Source: an uncultured Muribaculaceae bacterium
GTDB lineage: Bacteria > Bacteroidota > Bacteroidia > Bacteroidales > Muribaculaceae
DNA: 64,000 nt
Reading direction: 5' to 3'
Assembly: GCA_910586975.1 (NCBI GenBank)
Contig: CAJUKX010000014.1
Location: 1 to 64,000 of the forward strand
Program-made: the position numbers and the translations under genes
In this document: positions 1 to 9,371 of the stretch, piece after piece
Position numbering within the stretch: position 1 is the first letter of the stretch
Layout: every line of letters begins with the position of its first letter
Notes under the pieces: model-generated
Told to the model about the DNA's origin: nothing
Seen by the model: only the letters and a program-made list of their open reading frames with translations
Databases searched by the model: none

Positions 1-15
1 TTCTATATTATTATG

Positions 16-23
16 CAAAGTTA
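16..23 (-). promoter_or_regulatory. Bacteroidetes -7 box facing out of the window
   Basis: Read on the minus strand this is TAACTTTG, an exact TAnnTTTG box. It points left, towards a gene beyond the window edge. No convincing -33 TTTG is visible. It belongs to a 14 bp inverted repeat (11-24 with 108-121), so the two divergent promoters share the same extended box. Confidence 0.45.
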
Positions 24-108
24 CGCATTTTTTATCAATATACAATCAGTATAACAGCTGTTTTTTATAAGATACGGATCAAAAACAATTATTAATTTAA
101 GAATTTTG

Positions 109-116
109 TAACTTTG
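109..116 (+). promoter_or_regulatory. Bacteroidetes -7 box for the EamA permease gene
   Basis: TAACTTTG matches the TAnnTTTG consensus exactly and lies 37 bases before the ATG at 154. The -33 element is not clear. It mirrors the leftward box at 16-23. Confidence 0.55.
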
Positions 117-153
117 CATAAATTTTGAATATAAGGACACTATTCGTTATCCA

Positions 154-1053
154 ATGGAGGTACAAAAGCTAAAAGGACATGTGGCCATGCTGGCCGCAAA
201 CACCATGTGGGGTCTTATGGCTCCTGCGGTTAAATATGTAATTGCCGGAGGGGTGATTTCATCTCTTGTAATGACAGATCTCAGAATCATCGGTGCTGCT
301 GTCTTATTCTGGATTACATCGCTGTTTTTGCCTTCGGAAAAAGTTCCTCTGAAAGACAAAGCATTGATGGCCGGAGCCGGCATGCTTGGTATTCTGTTCA
401 ACCAGGGATGCTATGTATTCGGCGTAGGTTTGACATCACCGGGCGATGCATCAATCATCACCACCACCATGCCCATGTGGGTTATGATTCTCGCATGGTT
501 GCTGCTGGGCGAACCGATAACGATGAAAAAGGCCGGAGGAATAGCTTTGGGGGCTTGCGGGGCTTTAATCCTTGTACTTTCGGCCACTCAAAGCAAAGTG
601 TCGGGCAACGACCCCATAGTGGGAGACATACTGGTATTGTGCGCTCAGATGTCGTACGCCTTATACCTTACATTCTATCGTAATTTCATCAAGAAATATT
701 CACTTGTGACCCTGATGAAATGGATGTTTACATCAGCGGCAATTGTAATCATTCCATTTTCAATCAACCCATTGAGCCATACTCAGTGGAGCCTGCTTAC
801 GGGCGCCGAGACTGCAAGCGTCTGCTTTGTGGTATTTTTCTCAACCTATATAGCATACATCTGTATAATGACAGGTCAGAAGCAATTGCGCCCTACCCTT
901 GTGGGCATGTACAACTACTTCCAACCTATCGTTGCTACCGGCGTTGCATTTTACCTTGGCCTTGAGACATTCTCATTATGGAAGGCTCTGGCCGTGGCTC
1001 TGATTTTCACCGGCGTTTACCTTGTTGCCATTTCAAAAGCTAAAACTTCTTAG
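154..1053 (+). CDS. EamA/DMT-family membrane permease
   Basis: A 299-residue integral membrane protein with about ten hydrophobic segments in two related halves, the usual EamA (drug/metabolite transporter) arrangement. Gly/Pro-rich helix starts such as GLMAPAVKY near residue 20 and the second-half segments near 160-290 fit the family, as does the length. It should move a small metabolite across the inner membrane, but the substrate cannot be read from the sequence. It is monocistronic behind its own TAACTTTG box. Its last 14 bases overlap the 3' end of the convergent fbp gene, with no terminator between them. Confidence 0.88.
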   Translation: MEVQKLKGHVAMLAANTMWGLMAPAVKYVIAGGVISSLVMTDLRIIGAAVLFWITSLFLPSEKVPLKDKALMAGAGMLGILFNQGCYVFGVGLTSPGDASIITTTMPMWVMILAWLLLGEPITMKKAGGIALGACGALILVLSATQSKVSGNDPIVGDILVLCAQMSYALYLTFYRNFIKKYSLVTLMKWMFTSAAIVIIPFSINPLSHTQWSLLTGAETASVCFVVFFSTYIAYICIMTGQKQLRPTLVGMYNYFQPIVATGVAFYLGLETFSLWKALAVALIFTGVYLVAISKAKTS

Positions 1054-3070
1054 CTGCCTGCAGCCAACGCTCTTTTATGATACCGTGGCGATAGGCGTAC
1101 AGCAACTCTGACAACTCGTTTATCTGAGCCTGCAATATGCGCCCTTTGTCGGTATCACGCACACGCATTCGGCGTTGCGACAACTCTACTATCTCTGTAG
1201 TCGAAACGATATCCGAGCCGTTGCGTATAGCTTCTTCAGCAGAAGTAAATGGCTCGTGTTTGACGAGCTGAAATCCTCTCGAATGGAATACAAGGGTATA
1301 ACCCGCAATACCGGTGGTGGCGTGATAAGCCTTGGCAAATCCGCCATCGATCACCATCAGTTTGCCATTGGCTCGGATGGGCGTTTCGCCTTTGTTCAAC
1401 CTTACCGGAACATGACCGTTGATTATATGACGGTGAGGACCTTGCACATTGAACTCATCAAGTATCATATCGCATATTTCCTCCTTGTTGCGCAGCTCGT
1501 AATAACAGCCTTTTTCCTCGTGGAAAGTTTCTTTATCACTGAGGAAGTAGCGCTCGAACGTTGCCATTTTTGACTTGTCAAACAATGGCGAATCAGGACC
1601 ACACCAAAGATACCAATAGAAATCCACGGCATAATCGCGTGTTTCCTTTGAAGAATCATAGTTGAACGCCGCACGCATCACCGATCCCACCTGATCCATC
1701 AGTTTCATACCCTTGCACTTGACACCGTTAATCTCAACTTCGCGCAGAGTGCCGTCGGCATTCAGAGGCAGCGAGGCATGGAAAAGAAGATTGGAGTTGT
1801 ATACTCCATACATTGCTCCGTGGCTCAGCAGAAGCTTGACATGGCTGGCCAACTTATCGCTGACTTTGAAAGAATGACGCAACTTGCTGACCAACTCGGC
1901 TTCCTCTGCAGTAAGCTTATATGGATCAGCGGGGTCAATGGTGGGGAATATGGTAGTTTTCATTTCATACTCCTTGCCATTGAGTTTAAGGGCACCTTTA
2001 TCAAAGTCAATCAGATGCAGCAGATTGCGCTCAGCCATACCCCACTCGGGGTGCCTGTTGATTATCGCGGCCTCAAGCTTAAACTGCAGAATGGCGATAG
2101 CCTTGTGCATCTTGGTAAGCAGCGACATGGTTTTTTCGGAAATCTCCTCTGCATCCTCATCAATCTTAGGCTCGAAGCCCACACACGGATCGTCTTTATA
2201 AACCTCCATGGCAAAAGTAGCCAGCGGAACGAGATTTATGCCGTAGCCGTCTTCGATGGTAGCGAGATTGGCATATCTGAGAGAAATTCTCAGCACATTG
2301 GCAATAGAAGCATCATTTCCGGCAGCCGCTCCCATCCACAAGGCATCGTGATTGCCCCATTGGATATCAAAATGGTCATAATTCATCAAAGTATCCATAA
2401 TGATATGCGCACCCGGACCTCGATCGTAGACGTCTCCCAGAATGTGAAGCTGATCAATACTGAGGCGCTGTATCACATTACACATGGCCACGATGAACGA
2501 ATCGGCCTGACCGGTAGATATGATAGTTTCGATAATCTGATTGAAGTATGCCTGTTTGTTTTCTTCGGAAGGCGATTCGTGAAGCAATTCCTCAATTATA
2601 TAAGCAAATTCAGCCGGCAGTGCTTTGCGCACTTTTGAGCGGGTGTATTTGGACGACACAGACTGGGTTACCTTAACCAGACGATGCAATGTTATATTGT
2701 AGAAATCCTGAAGATTGACATCCGGATCATCCTGAATATATTCAAGCTTCTGGCTTGGGTAGTAAATGAGCGAACACAGCTCACGTATATCCCTTGCAGA
2801 CAGTGAAGTGCCGAAAAGCTCGGTAACCTTGCGTTTTATATTACCTGAGGCATTTTTAAGAATATGCACAAAGGCTTCGTTCTCTCCATGTATATCGGCT
2901 ACAAAATGCTCTGTTCCTTTAGGCAAATTAAGTATTGCCTCAAGATTGATTATTTCAGTAGAGGCGGCGGAAGTATTCGGAAAAGAATTTGAAAGCAACT
3001 CAAGAACTCTTCGGTCGGCGTCGATCTTGTCAGGATTAATCCCGACCAGGGTTTTATTTATGTCTGTCAT
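1040..3070 (-). CDS. fbp: Fructose-1,6-bisphosphatase, class III
   Basis: A 676-residue protein of the class III (Firmicutes/Bacteroidetes) fructose-1,6-bisphosphatase family, which hydrolyses fructose 1,6-bisphosphate to fructose 6-phosphate in gluconeogenesis. Calcineurin-like metallophosphatase motifs are visible: VADIHGE near residue 58, LGDVYDRG near 216, WGNHDALW near 240, then GHVPV and DGGFAKAYH in the C-terminal part. These carry the metal-binding Asp, Asn and His residues. Length is normal for the class (about 640-680). The start at 3070 gives a short variable N-terminus ahead of the phosphatase domain. It is transcribed leftward, divergently from clpP, and is unrelated in function to its neighbours. 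Confidence 0.95.
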   Translation of the reverse strand: MTDINKTLVGINPDKIDADRRVLELLSNSFPNTSAASTEIINLEAILNLPKGTEHFVADIHGENEAFVHILKNASGNIKRKVTELFGTSLSARDIRELCSLIYYPSQKLEYIQDDPDVNLQDFYNITLHRLVKVTQSVSSKYTRSKVRKALPAEFAYIIEELLHESPSEENKQAYFNQIIETIISTGQADSFIVAMCNVIQRLSIDQLHILGDVYDRGPGAHIIMDTLMNYDHFDIQWGNHDALWMGAAAGNDASIANVLRISLRYANLATIEDGYGINLVPLATFAMEVYKDDPCVGFEPKIDEDAEEISEKTMSLLTKMHKAIAILQFKLEAAIINRHPEWGMAERNLLHLIDFDKGALKLNGKEYEMKTTIFPTIDPADPYKLTAEEAELVSKLRHSFKVSDKLASHVKLLLSHGAMYGVYNSNLLFHASLPLNADGTLREVEINGVKCKGMKLMDQVGSVMRAAFNYDSSKETRDYAVDFYWYLWCGPDSPLFDKSKMATFERYFLSDKETFHEEKGCYYELRNKEEICDMILDEFNVQGPHRHIINGHVPVRLNKGETPIRANGKLMVIDGGFAKAYHATTGIAGYTLVFHSRGFQLVKHEPFTSAEEAIRNGSDIVSTTEIVELSQRRMRVRDTDKGRILQAQINELSELLYAYRHGIIKERWLQAAKKF

Positions 3071-3111
3071 CAGTTTTCGAGGTTTGAATGTTACGGCAGT
3101 TAATATATTGG

Positions 3112-3119
3112 CAAAGATA
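3112..3119 (-). promoter_or_regulatory. Putative -7 box of fbp
   Basis: On the minus strand this reads TATCTTTG, an exact TAnnTTTG match 41 bases before the fbp start. No properly spaced -33 box is evident. Confidence 0.4.
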
Positions 3120-3239
3120 ACATATTATATACAAATTATGAAAATTTTGTTCAAAAAAACGTCAATTAAATTCATTAGACTGTTAAAACATGCTCTCTGC
3201 CGATAAGTGCTAAAAAACTTGTTAAAAAACATAACTGCA

Positions 3240-3272
3240 TTGCGTGGATTCCAAAAAATTTTATTAACTTTG
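3240..3272 (+). promoter_or_regulatory. Probable clpP-clpX promoter
   Basis: TTG at 3240-3242 and TAACTTTG at 3265-3272 are separated by 22 bases, close to the Bacteroidetes -33/-7 layout. The leader to the clpP ATG at 3344 would be about 65 bases and A/T-rich, with no Shine-Dalgarno sequence. Confidence 0.55.
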
Positions 3273-3343
3273 AAAAAGAATTTGGAATTACTACCCTAAC
3301 CAAATATTTCCGTACATTAGAAGAATTAATCATATAAATATAT

Positions 3344-4054
3344 ATGCATAAATCAGAATTTAGAAATTTCGCAGTCAAAGGACTTGGCATGAACGGTCTT
3401 GCCCTTGACCAATATAGCGAAGCAATCTCTTCAAGCATTCGTTCGAGTTATATTAATCCGAGCATTATTGAAGAGAGAGAACTTAATGTAGCCCAGATGG
3501 ACGTATTTTCGCGTCTGATGATGGATCGTATCATTTTCCTTGGAACCGAGGTGAACGATTATACCGCCAACGTTATCCAAGCCCAGCTGCTTTTCCTTGA
3601 CCAGAATGACCCCGGCAAGGACGTGTCTATTTATCTTAATTCGCCCGGCGGCTCAGTATATGCCGGCCTTGGAATCTACGACACCATGCAGTATATATCG
3701 AGCGACGTAGCCACAATATGCACCGGTATGGCAGCTTCGATGGCAGCCGTGCTCCTCGTAGCAGGCCAGAAGGGCAAGCGTTTTGCACTCCCCCACTCTC
3801 GTGTGATGATTCACCAGCCCATGGGCGGCGCGCAGGGTCAGGCTTCGGATATTGAAATCACAGCCCGCGAAATCAAAAAATTAAAGCACGAACTTTATAC
3901 AATTATCGCCGATCATTCCGGTCAGCCCTTTGACAAAGTGGAACGCGACTCAGACCGCGACTACTGGATGACTTCTCAAGAAGCCCTCGAATACGGTATG
4001 ATTGACCACATACTGGTTAAAGCTAATAAATCAGCGACACAAAACAATGGCTAA
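3344..4054 (+). CDS. clpP: ATP-dependent Clp protease proteolytic subunit
   Basis: ClpP is the serine peptidase barrel that degrades substrates unfolded by ClpX. The catalytic triad is visible as Ser132 in GMAASMA, His157 in RVMIHQP and Asp206 in SDRDYWM, and the length (236) is slightly above the usual 195-225 because of the N-terminal 35 residues. The ATG at 3344 follows an A/T-rich leader. The last 8 bases overlap the start of clpX, so the two are translationally coupled. In many Bacteroidetes trigger factor (tig) precedes clpP; here fbp lies upstream in the opposite direction instead. Confidence 0.96.
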   Translation: MHKSEFRNFAVKGLGMNGLALDQYSEAISSSIRSSYINPSIIEERELNVAQMDVFSRLMMDRIIFLGTEVNDYTANVIQAQLLFLDQNDPGKDVSIYLNSPGGSVYAGLGIYDTMQYISSDVATICTGMAASMAAVLLVAGQKGKRFALPHSRVMIHQPMGGAQGQASDIEITAREIKKLKHELYTIIADHSGQPFDKVERDSDRDYWMTSQEALEYGMIDHILVKANKSATQNNG

Positions 4055-5324
4055 GCGAAAGACATCTGATTTTCATGAAATCTGCGCATGGTGCGGCCGT
4101 CCGGCCGACCCGTCGCAGATGCGTCTTCTTGTGCCTTCAGCCGACCAGCAGGAGTTTATCTGTACCGACTGTGTTGAAACTCTTCACGGGCTCATCGCCG
4201 ATGAAATGCCGCAGCAGCATGCCGCAGCCGACAATGAGTTCCGTAAGACAATGAAAAACAAGGTCCCCAAGCCCAAGGAAATCAAAGCTCACCTCGACGA
4301 ATATGTCATAGGCCAGGAGGATGCCAAGAAGTATCTGTCGGTAGCGGTTTACAACCACTACAAGCGACTGATGCAGCCTCAGGAAGCCAACGATGTAGAT
4401 ATCGAAAAGAGCAATATCATCATCGTGGGACCTACCGGTACAGGCAAGACTCTGTTGGCAAAGACTATCGCCCGTCAGCTTGACGTACCTTTCACTATCG
4501 TGGATGCTACGGTACTCACCCAGGCCGGTTATGTAGGCGAAGATATAGAAAGCCTGCTCACCCGACTGTTGCAGGCTGCCGACTACAATGTAGACAAAGC
4601 ACAGCGCGGCATAGTCTTCATTGACGAAATTGACAAAATAGCCCGCAAAGGCGACAACCCTTCGATCACACGCGACGTATCCGGCGAAGGTGTGCAGCAG
4701 GGCTTGCTCAAGCTGCTTGAAGGCTCCATAGTAAACGTGCCACCGCAAGGCGGTCGTAAACATCCGGAGCAGAAAATGATACCCGTCGACACCAAGAACA
4801 TATTATTTATTTGTGGAGGTGCCTTTGAAGGTATCGAAAGAAAGATAGCACAGCGCATGAACAGCCATGTGGTAGGTTTTACCACCGACCCCACCCGTGA
4901 ACGAATGAAAGACAAGCAGGACTACCTGCGATATGTAGCTCCGCAGGATCTTAGATCATACGGACTGATACCCGAGATCATAGGACGTCTTCCCATTCTC
5001 ACACACCTCAATCCTCTTGACAAGGAGGCGCTGCTCAAGGTGCTCACCGAGCCCAAGAACGCCATCACCCGTCAGTATGAAAAGCTGTTCGCTATGGACG
5101 GAGTCAAACTTACATTCGCACCCGAAGTGCTTGAATTCATAGTAGACAAAGCTATCGAATACAAACTGGGTGCCCGCGGATTGCGCTCGATAGTTGAGGC
5201 AATCATGGTAGATGCAATGTTTGACATACCGTCGCAGAAAATCAAAAAATTTGAAGTCACCCTCGACTACGCCAAGCAAAAGTTTGAAGCGGCGCACTTT
5301 GAGGCGGCTTCTGTAGGTTCATGA
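4047..5324 (+). CDS. clpX: ATP-dependent Clp protease ATP-binding subunit
   Basis: ClpX is the AAA+ unfoldase that recognises tagged proteins and threads them into ClpP. The N-terminal zinc-binding domain has CAWC and CTDC pairs. The AAA+ core shows Walker A GPTGTGKT, the pore-loop sequence GYVGED and Walker B VFIDEIDK, followed by an AAA lid domain. The ATG at 4047 (protein beginning MAKRKTSDF) is preferred over an in-frame ATG at 4002, because the family starts with a short basic segment before the zinc finger. It gives 425 residues, a normal length, and an 8-base overlap with clpP. Confidence 0.97.
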   Translation: MAKRKTSDFHEICAWCGRPADPSQMRLLVPSADQQEFICTDCVETLHGLIADEMPQQHAAADNEFRKTMKNKVPKPKEIKAHLDEYVIGQEDAKKYLSVAVYNHYKRLMQPQEANDVDIEKSNIIIVGPTGTGKTLLAKTIARQLDVPFTIVDATVLTQAGYVGEDIESLLTRLLQAADYNVDKAQRGIVFIDEIDKIARKGDNPSITRDVSGEGVQQGLLKLLEGSIVNVPPQGGRKHPEQKMIPVDTKNILFICGGAFEGIERKIAQRMNSHVVGFTTDPTRERMKDKQDYLRYVAPQDLRSYGLIPEIIGRLPILTHLNPLDKEALLKVLTEPKNAITRQYEKLFAMDGVKLTFAPEVLEFIVDKAIEYKLGARGLRSIVEAIMVDAMFDIPSQKIKKFEVTLDYAKQKFEAAHFEAASVGS

Positions 5325-5392
5325 TGAATAATCAAAGAAATCTGAAATAAAAAGCGAAACCATTCTCGTTATCACTCAAAAAATCCTCTGTA

Positions 5393-7579
5393 ATGGATAC
5401 CACACTTAGCCTAACCGATGCATTGCGCCGACACTTTGGATTCGGAACCTTCAAGGGAAACCAAGAAGCTATAATACGAAGTCTTATGGCAGGTAACGAT
5501 GTATTTGTGCTCATGCCTACCGGCGGAGGTAAATCTTTGTGTTACCAATTGCCGGCTCTTCTCATGGACGGCACTGCGATTGTAGTATCGCCATTGATTG
5601 CGCTGATGAAAAATCAGGTTGATGCAATGCGCAATTTCAGCGAAAAAGATACTGTGGCCCATTTCCTCAATTCATCACTTACACGAGGACAGATTGATAA
5701 GGTAAAAGAAGATGTGACCGCCGGGCTCACCAAGCTCCTCTACGTGGCTCCGGAGTCATTGACTAAGGAAGAAAATATTGATTTTTTAAAAAGCGTGAAT
5801 ATCTCGTTTTACGCTATAGACGAAGCACACTGTATCTCGGAGTGGGGACATGACTTCCGTCCGGAATACAGGCGTATTCGTCCTATAATAAATGAGATAG
5901 GAACACGGCCGGTTATCGCTCTTACAGCTACGGCCACACCAAAGGTACAACACGATATTCAAAAAAATCTTGGAATGCAGACCGGAGCGGCTGTATATAA
6001 ATCATCGTTCAACCGCTCAAATCTATATTATGAGGTCCGCCCCAAGACCAAAAACACCGACCACGACATAATTCGCTTTATCCGTCAGCACAACGGCAAA
6101 AGTGGCATAATTTATTGTCTTAGCCGTAAAAAAGTAGAGGAGCTTGCAGAATTGCTGCGCGTGAACAATATAAAGGCTCTGCCATATCATGCAGGTATGG
6201 ATGCGGCCACACGCTCAGCTAACCAAGATGCATTCCTGCTCGAACAGATAGATGTCATAGTAGCCACCATAGCCTTTGGCATGGGTATTGACAAACCCGA
6301 TGTAAGGTTTGTGATACACTACGACATGCCCAAATCGCTGGAAGGTTATTACCAGGAAACCGGACGCGCCGGACGCGATGGAGGCGAAGGTATATGCCTG
6401 ACTTTCTATGCCTACCGTGATTTGCAAAAAATGGAAAAATTCATGCAGGGCAAACCATTGGCCGAGCAGGAAATAGGCAGACAGCTACTTGTGGAAACAG
6501 CGGCTTATGCGGAATCGTCGGTGTGCCGTCGCCGCACACTTCTTCACTATTTCGGAGAAAATTATGAGGAAGAACGTTGCGGCAACTGCGACAACTGCAA
6601 CAATACAAAAATGAAAGTGGAAGCAAAAGAAGAACTCTTGGCGGCACTCGATACTATCGCCGCCCTCAAAGAAAAATTCAAAGCCGACTACATCATTGAC
6701 GTAATGCTCGGTAAATCAACCAATGACGTCAAATCATATCATCACGACGAACTTGAAGTGTTCGGATCGGCTGAAGGCAGAGACCGTCGTTTTCTGAATG
6801 CGGTCTTAAGACAAGCAATCCTATCGGGTTATCTGAACAAAGATATAGAAAATTACGGAACCCTTCACCTCACTTCAAAAGGTAAAGACTACATGAAGAA
6901 GCCCGTAAGCTTCAAAATTGTAGAAGATACCGAATTCGGTGAGGAAGATGAAGAAATCACACCTATGAAAAGTGGCTCGGCATGCGCCGCCGATCCCGAG
7001 CTTTTTGCGATACTCTCCGCACTCCGCAAAAACATGGCTCAGCACCTCAACCTGCCACCCTATGTGATATTCCAGGATCCATCGCTCGAAGCCATGGCCA
7101 CCACATACCCCATCACCACCGAGGAACTGCAAGGTATACCCGGTGTGGGCGAAGGAAAGGCCAAACGATATGGCGATGAATTCCTTAAAGTTATAAAAAC
7201 TTACGTCGACGAAAACGAAATTGAACGCCCTGAAGACCTGCGGGTAAGATCAGTTGCCAATAAATCAAAACGCAAAATTTCGATAATACAAGCAATCGAC
7301 CGGAAAATAGACCTCGAAGAGGTTGCCATCAGTACCGGGCTTGAATTCGATCAACTTCTCGACGAAATTGAAACTATTGTAAACTCCGGTAACAAGTTGA
7401 ACATCTCTTACTTCATTGACGAAAAGCTCGATGATGACGAACAGGAAGAGATTTTTGACTACTTCAGGAATGCTGAAAACGGTTCGATGGAGGAAGCTAT
7501 TAAAGAACTATGTCCTGATTATACAGAAACCGAAATACGTCTGGTTCGTATAAAGTTCTTGTCTGAACTGGGCAATTAA
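5393..7579 (+). CDS. recQ: ATP-dependent DNA helicase RecQ
   Basis: A 728-residue RecQ-family 3'-5' DNA helicase for recombination and fork repair. Walker A (PTGGGKSLCYQ, near residue 42), the DEAH box with its aromatic-rich loop (IDEAHCISEWGHDFR) and the helicase C motif (QETGRAGRDG) are all present. A four-Cys zinc site follows (CRRR then CGNCDNC), then winged-helix and HRDC domains (IPGVGEGKAKRYG near 580). A further C-terminal helix-turn-helix-like segment follows HRDC, as in Bacteroidetes RecQ. It lies 68 bases behind clpX without a terminator. A MITE-like repeat begins one base after its stop codon. Confidence 0.95.
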   Translation: MDTTLSLTDALRRHFGFGTFKGNQEAIIRSLMAGNDVFVLMPTGGGKSLCYQLPALLMDGTAIVVSPLIALMKNQVDAMRNFSEKDTVAHFLNSSLTRGQIDKVKEDVTAGLTKLLYVAPESLTKEENIDFLKSVNISFYAIDEAHCISEWGHDFRPEYRRIRPIINEIGTRPVIALTATATPKVQHDIQKNLGMQTGAAVYKSSFNRSNLYYEVRPKTKNTDHDIIRFIRQHNGKSGIIYCLSRKKVEELAELLRVNNIKALPYHAGMDAATRSANQDAFLLEQIDVIVATIAFGMGIDKPDVRFVIHYDMPKSLEGYYQETGRAGRDGGEGICLTFYAYRDLQKMEKFMQGKPLAEQEIGRQLLVETAAYAESSVCRRRTLLHYFGENYEEERCGNCDNCNNTKMKVEAKEELLAALDTIAALKEKFKADYIIDVMLGKSTNDVKSYHHDELEVFGSAEGRDRRFLNAVLRQAILSGYLNKDIENYGTLHLTSKGKDYMKKPVSFKIVEDTEFGEEDEEITPMKSGSACAADPELFAILSALRKNMAQHLNLPPYVIFQDPSLEAMATTYPITTEELQGIPGVGEGKAKRYGDEFLKVIKTYVDENEIERPEDLRVRSVANKSKRKISIIQAIDRKIDLEEVAISTGLEFDQLLDEIETIVNSGNKLNISYFIDEKLDDDEQEEIFDYFRNAENGSMEEAIKELCPDYTETEIRLVRIKFLSELGN

Positions 7580-7580
7580 A

Positions 7581-7922
7581 AGCTTGTTTAATAACAAATG
7601 TGAACAACAGGGTCTCACATTTTGGAACGGAATTTATGCTGCGTTGAAGAAGTAAACTTAATGTACACCACTTATACAAAGCATATAAGCTGCTCAAAAG
7701 ATGAGACGCTAAAACCACTTTCACATATAGCTCTAAACAATATTAAATATAATGAAACAAACTTGATAACACAAATGTTAATATCGCAGGGCTGCACGGT
7801 CATCAGTTGGAACTTATGCAGCTTGTCTTCGCTCATTTGCGGCAAGCAAACTCTCTCCTCCTCTCGACATCATCACTCAACTACTGACCGCCCTGTCGTT
7901 AACATTTGTTGTTAAACAAGCT
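7581..7922. repeat. MITE-like repeat, copy A
   Basis: This 342 bp element fills the gap between recQ and the next gene. Its two ends form a 32 bp terminal inverted repeat with three mismatches (begins AGCTTGTTTAA, ends TTAAACAAGCT). A second copy of nearly identical length and order lies at 27287-27629. Blocks shared by both include GCTGCGTTGAAG, TTTCACATATAGCTCT, CAGGGCTGCACGG, TTGCGGCAAGCAAACTC and CTGACCGCCCTGTCGTT. The interior carries a second, weaker copy of the terminal motif (near 7790), suggesting two joined hairpin halves. There is no transposase. The right end lies 12 bases before the next ATG. Confidence 0.85.
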
Positions 7923-7934
7923 CTATACAATCCT

Positions 7935-9371
7935 ATGGAAAATAAAAGATTAACAGAACTTTATCAATCATATACGGGCAAGACTCCGGTTAAGATTGAC
8001 GAAATGCCCTCATCGGGCGGCGCCCGCAGATATTTCAGGCTCACCGGCGAGGACGGCAGCACCCTGATTGGGGTGCTCGGTACAAATATCAAGGAAAATG
8101 AAGCTTTTCTTGATTTTGACGCTCAATTTGCAGCCAAAAATCTGCCCGTACCTCGTGTACTTGCCGTTTCGGACGACGGTATGATTTATCTGCAGACCGA
8201 CCTCGGCGACACCCTGCTGTTCAATGCTATTGAAAAAGGACGTGTTACACATGTATTTTCTCCCGACGAGAAACGGCTGCTTATAAAAACCATACGCCGT
8301 TTGCCTGATTTTCAGTTTTCAGTAGTCGACGGATTCGACTTCTCGAAGTGTTTCCCTGCAAAAATGTTCGACCGTCGTTCCATAATGTGGGACTTGAATT
8401 ACTTCAAATACTGTTTCCTGAAAGCTACCGGGCTTGAGTTTGACGAAACTTTGCTTGAAGACGATTTCACCAGATTGGCAGATACATTGCTGAAATGCGA
8501 TTCAAACGCATTCATGTACCGCGATTTTCAATCACGCAATGTGATGATCAAAGATGATGAGCCATGGTTTATCGACTTCCAGGGCGGCCGCCGCGGCCCA
8601 TGCTACTACGACGTAGCATCGTTTCTGTGGCAAGCCAAGGCCAACTTCTCGCCTACATTGCGCCACGAACTCATCGACGAGTACATAGCATCGGCAGGCC
8701 GCTATCATCGCATCGACAAGAACAAATTCCATCGCACACTGCGTCATTTCGTACTGTTCCGTACCATGCAGGTTCTCGGGGCATACGGTTTCAGGGGGTA
8801 TTTTGAGAAGAAACCCCACTTTATGCAGAGCGTTCCCTTTGCAATAGCCAATCTGCGCTATTTGCTCAAGGAAGAGCCGTTTGCCGAGTACCCGTATCTG
8901 TCAAATCTGCTGTATGATCTGGTTTCAATGCGCCAGTTTGCAGAAGATTATGAGAAGCATCAGCTCACGGTGCGCGTACTGAGTTTCGCATACAAGAAAG
9001 GTATACCCACCGATCCGTCGGGCAATGGCGGCGGCTTTGTATTTGATTGCCGTGCCGTAAACAATCCCGGCAAATATGAGCGTTACAAGCCTTTTACCGG
9101 TCTTGACAAACAGGTGATTGAATTTCTTGAGAAAGACGGCGAGGTGCTTACATTCCTCGATCATTGCTATGCACTGGCCGACGCTGCCACAGAGCGATAT
9201 ATCGAACGCGGTTTCACCAACCTGATGATAGCCTTCGGATGCACTGGTGGCCAACACAGATCGGTATACTGCGCACAGCACATGGCCGAGCATCTAAATA
9301 AAAAATTCAATGTCAAGGTTGAGCTGATTCATCGCGAACGCGACATTGAGCAGACATTCCCCCGCCGATGA
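7935..9371 (+). CDS. Sugar kinase (APH/AmgK-like) fused to a RapZ C-terminal domain
   Basis: A 478-residue two-domain protein. Residues 1-330 form an aminoglycoside-phosphotransferase-fold kinase with the catalytic loop YRDFQSRN (Asp197, Asn202) and the metal-binding DFQ at 214-216. DFQ rather than DFD is typical of AmgK-type N-acetylmuramate/N-acetylglucosamine kinases. Residues about 342-478 match the C-terminal domain of RapZ (FVFDCRAVNNP, GCTGGQHRS at 435-443), which in E. coli senses glucosamine-6-phosphate. The next gene, overlapping by 4 bases, is MurU-like; AmgK and MurU act consecutively in muropeptide sugar recycling. I infer an anomeric amino-sugar kinase with a regulatory sugar-binding domain. 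Domain calls are firm; the substrate is inference. Confidence 0.85.
   Translation: MENKRLTELYQSYTGKTPVKIDEMPSSGGARRYFRLTGEDGSTLIGVLGTNIKENEAFLDFDAQFAAKNLPVPRVLAVSDDGMIYLQTDLGDTLLFNAIEKGRVTHVFSPDEKRLLIKTIRRLPDFQFSVVDGFDFSKCFPAKMFDRRSIMWDLNYFKYCFLKATGLEFDETLLEDDFTRLADTLLKCDSNAFMYRDFQSRNVMIKDDEPWFIDFQGGRRGPCYYDVASFLWQAKANFSPTLRHELIDEYIASAGRYHRIDKNKFHRTLRHFVLFRTMQVLGAYGFRGYFEKKPHFMQSVPFAIANLRYLLKEEPFAEYPYLSNLLYDLVSMRQFAEDYEKHQLTVRVLSFAYKKGIPTDPSGNGGGFVFDCRAVNNPGKYERYKPFTGLDKQVIEFLEKDGEVLTFLDHCYALADAATERYIERGFTNLMIAFGCTGGQHRSVYCAQHMAEHLNKKFNVKVELIHRERDIEQTFPRR

Noticed and set aside
1778..2638. 286-codon plus-strand open frame inside fbp
   Set aside because: It is antisense to a clearly conserved phosphatase gene, has no recognisable domain and no promoter.
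7500..7724. 74-codon minus-strand frame in MITE copy A (and the 71-codon frame at 27337-27552 in copy B)
   Set aside because: The similarity between the two peptides follows from DNA repeat homology. Lengths and ends differ, and copy B stops early, so I do not call them genes.
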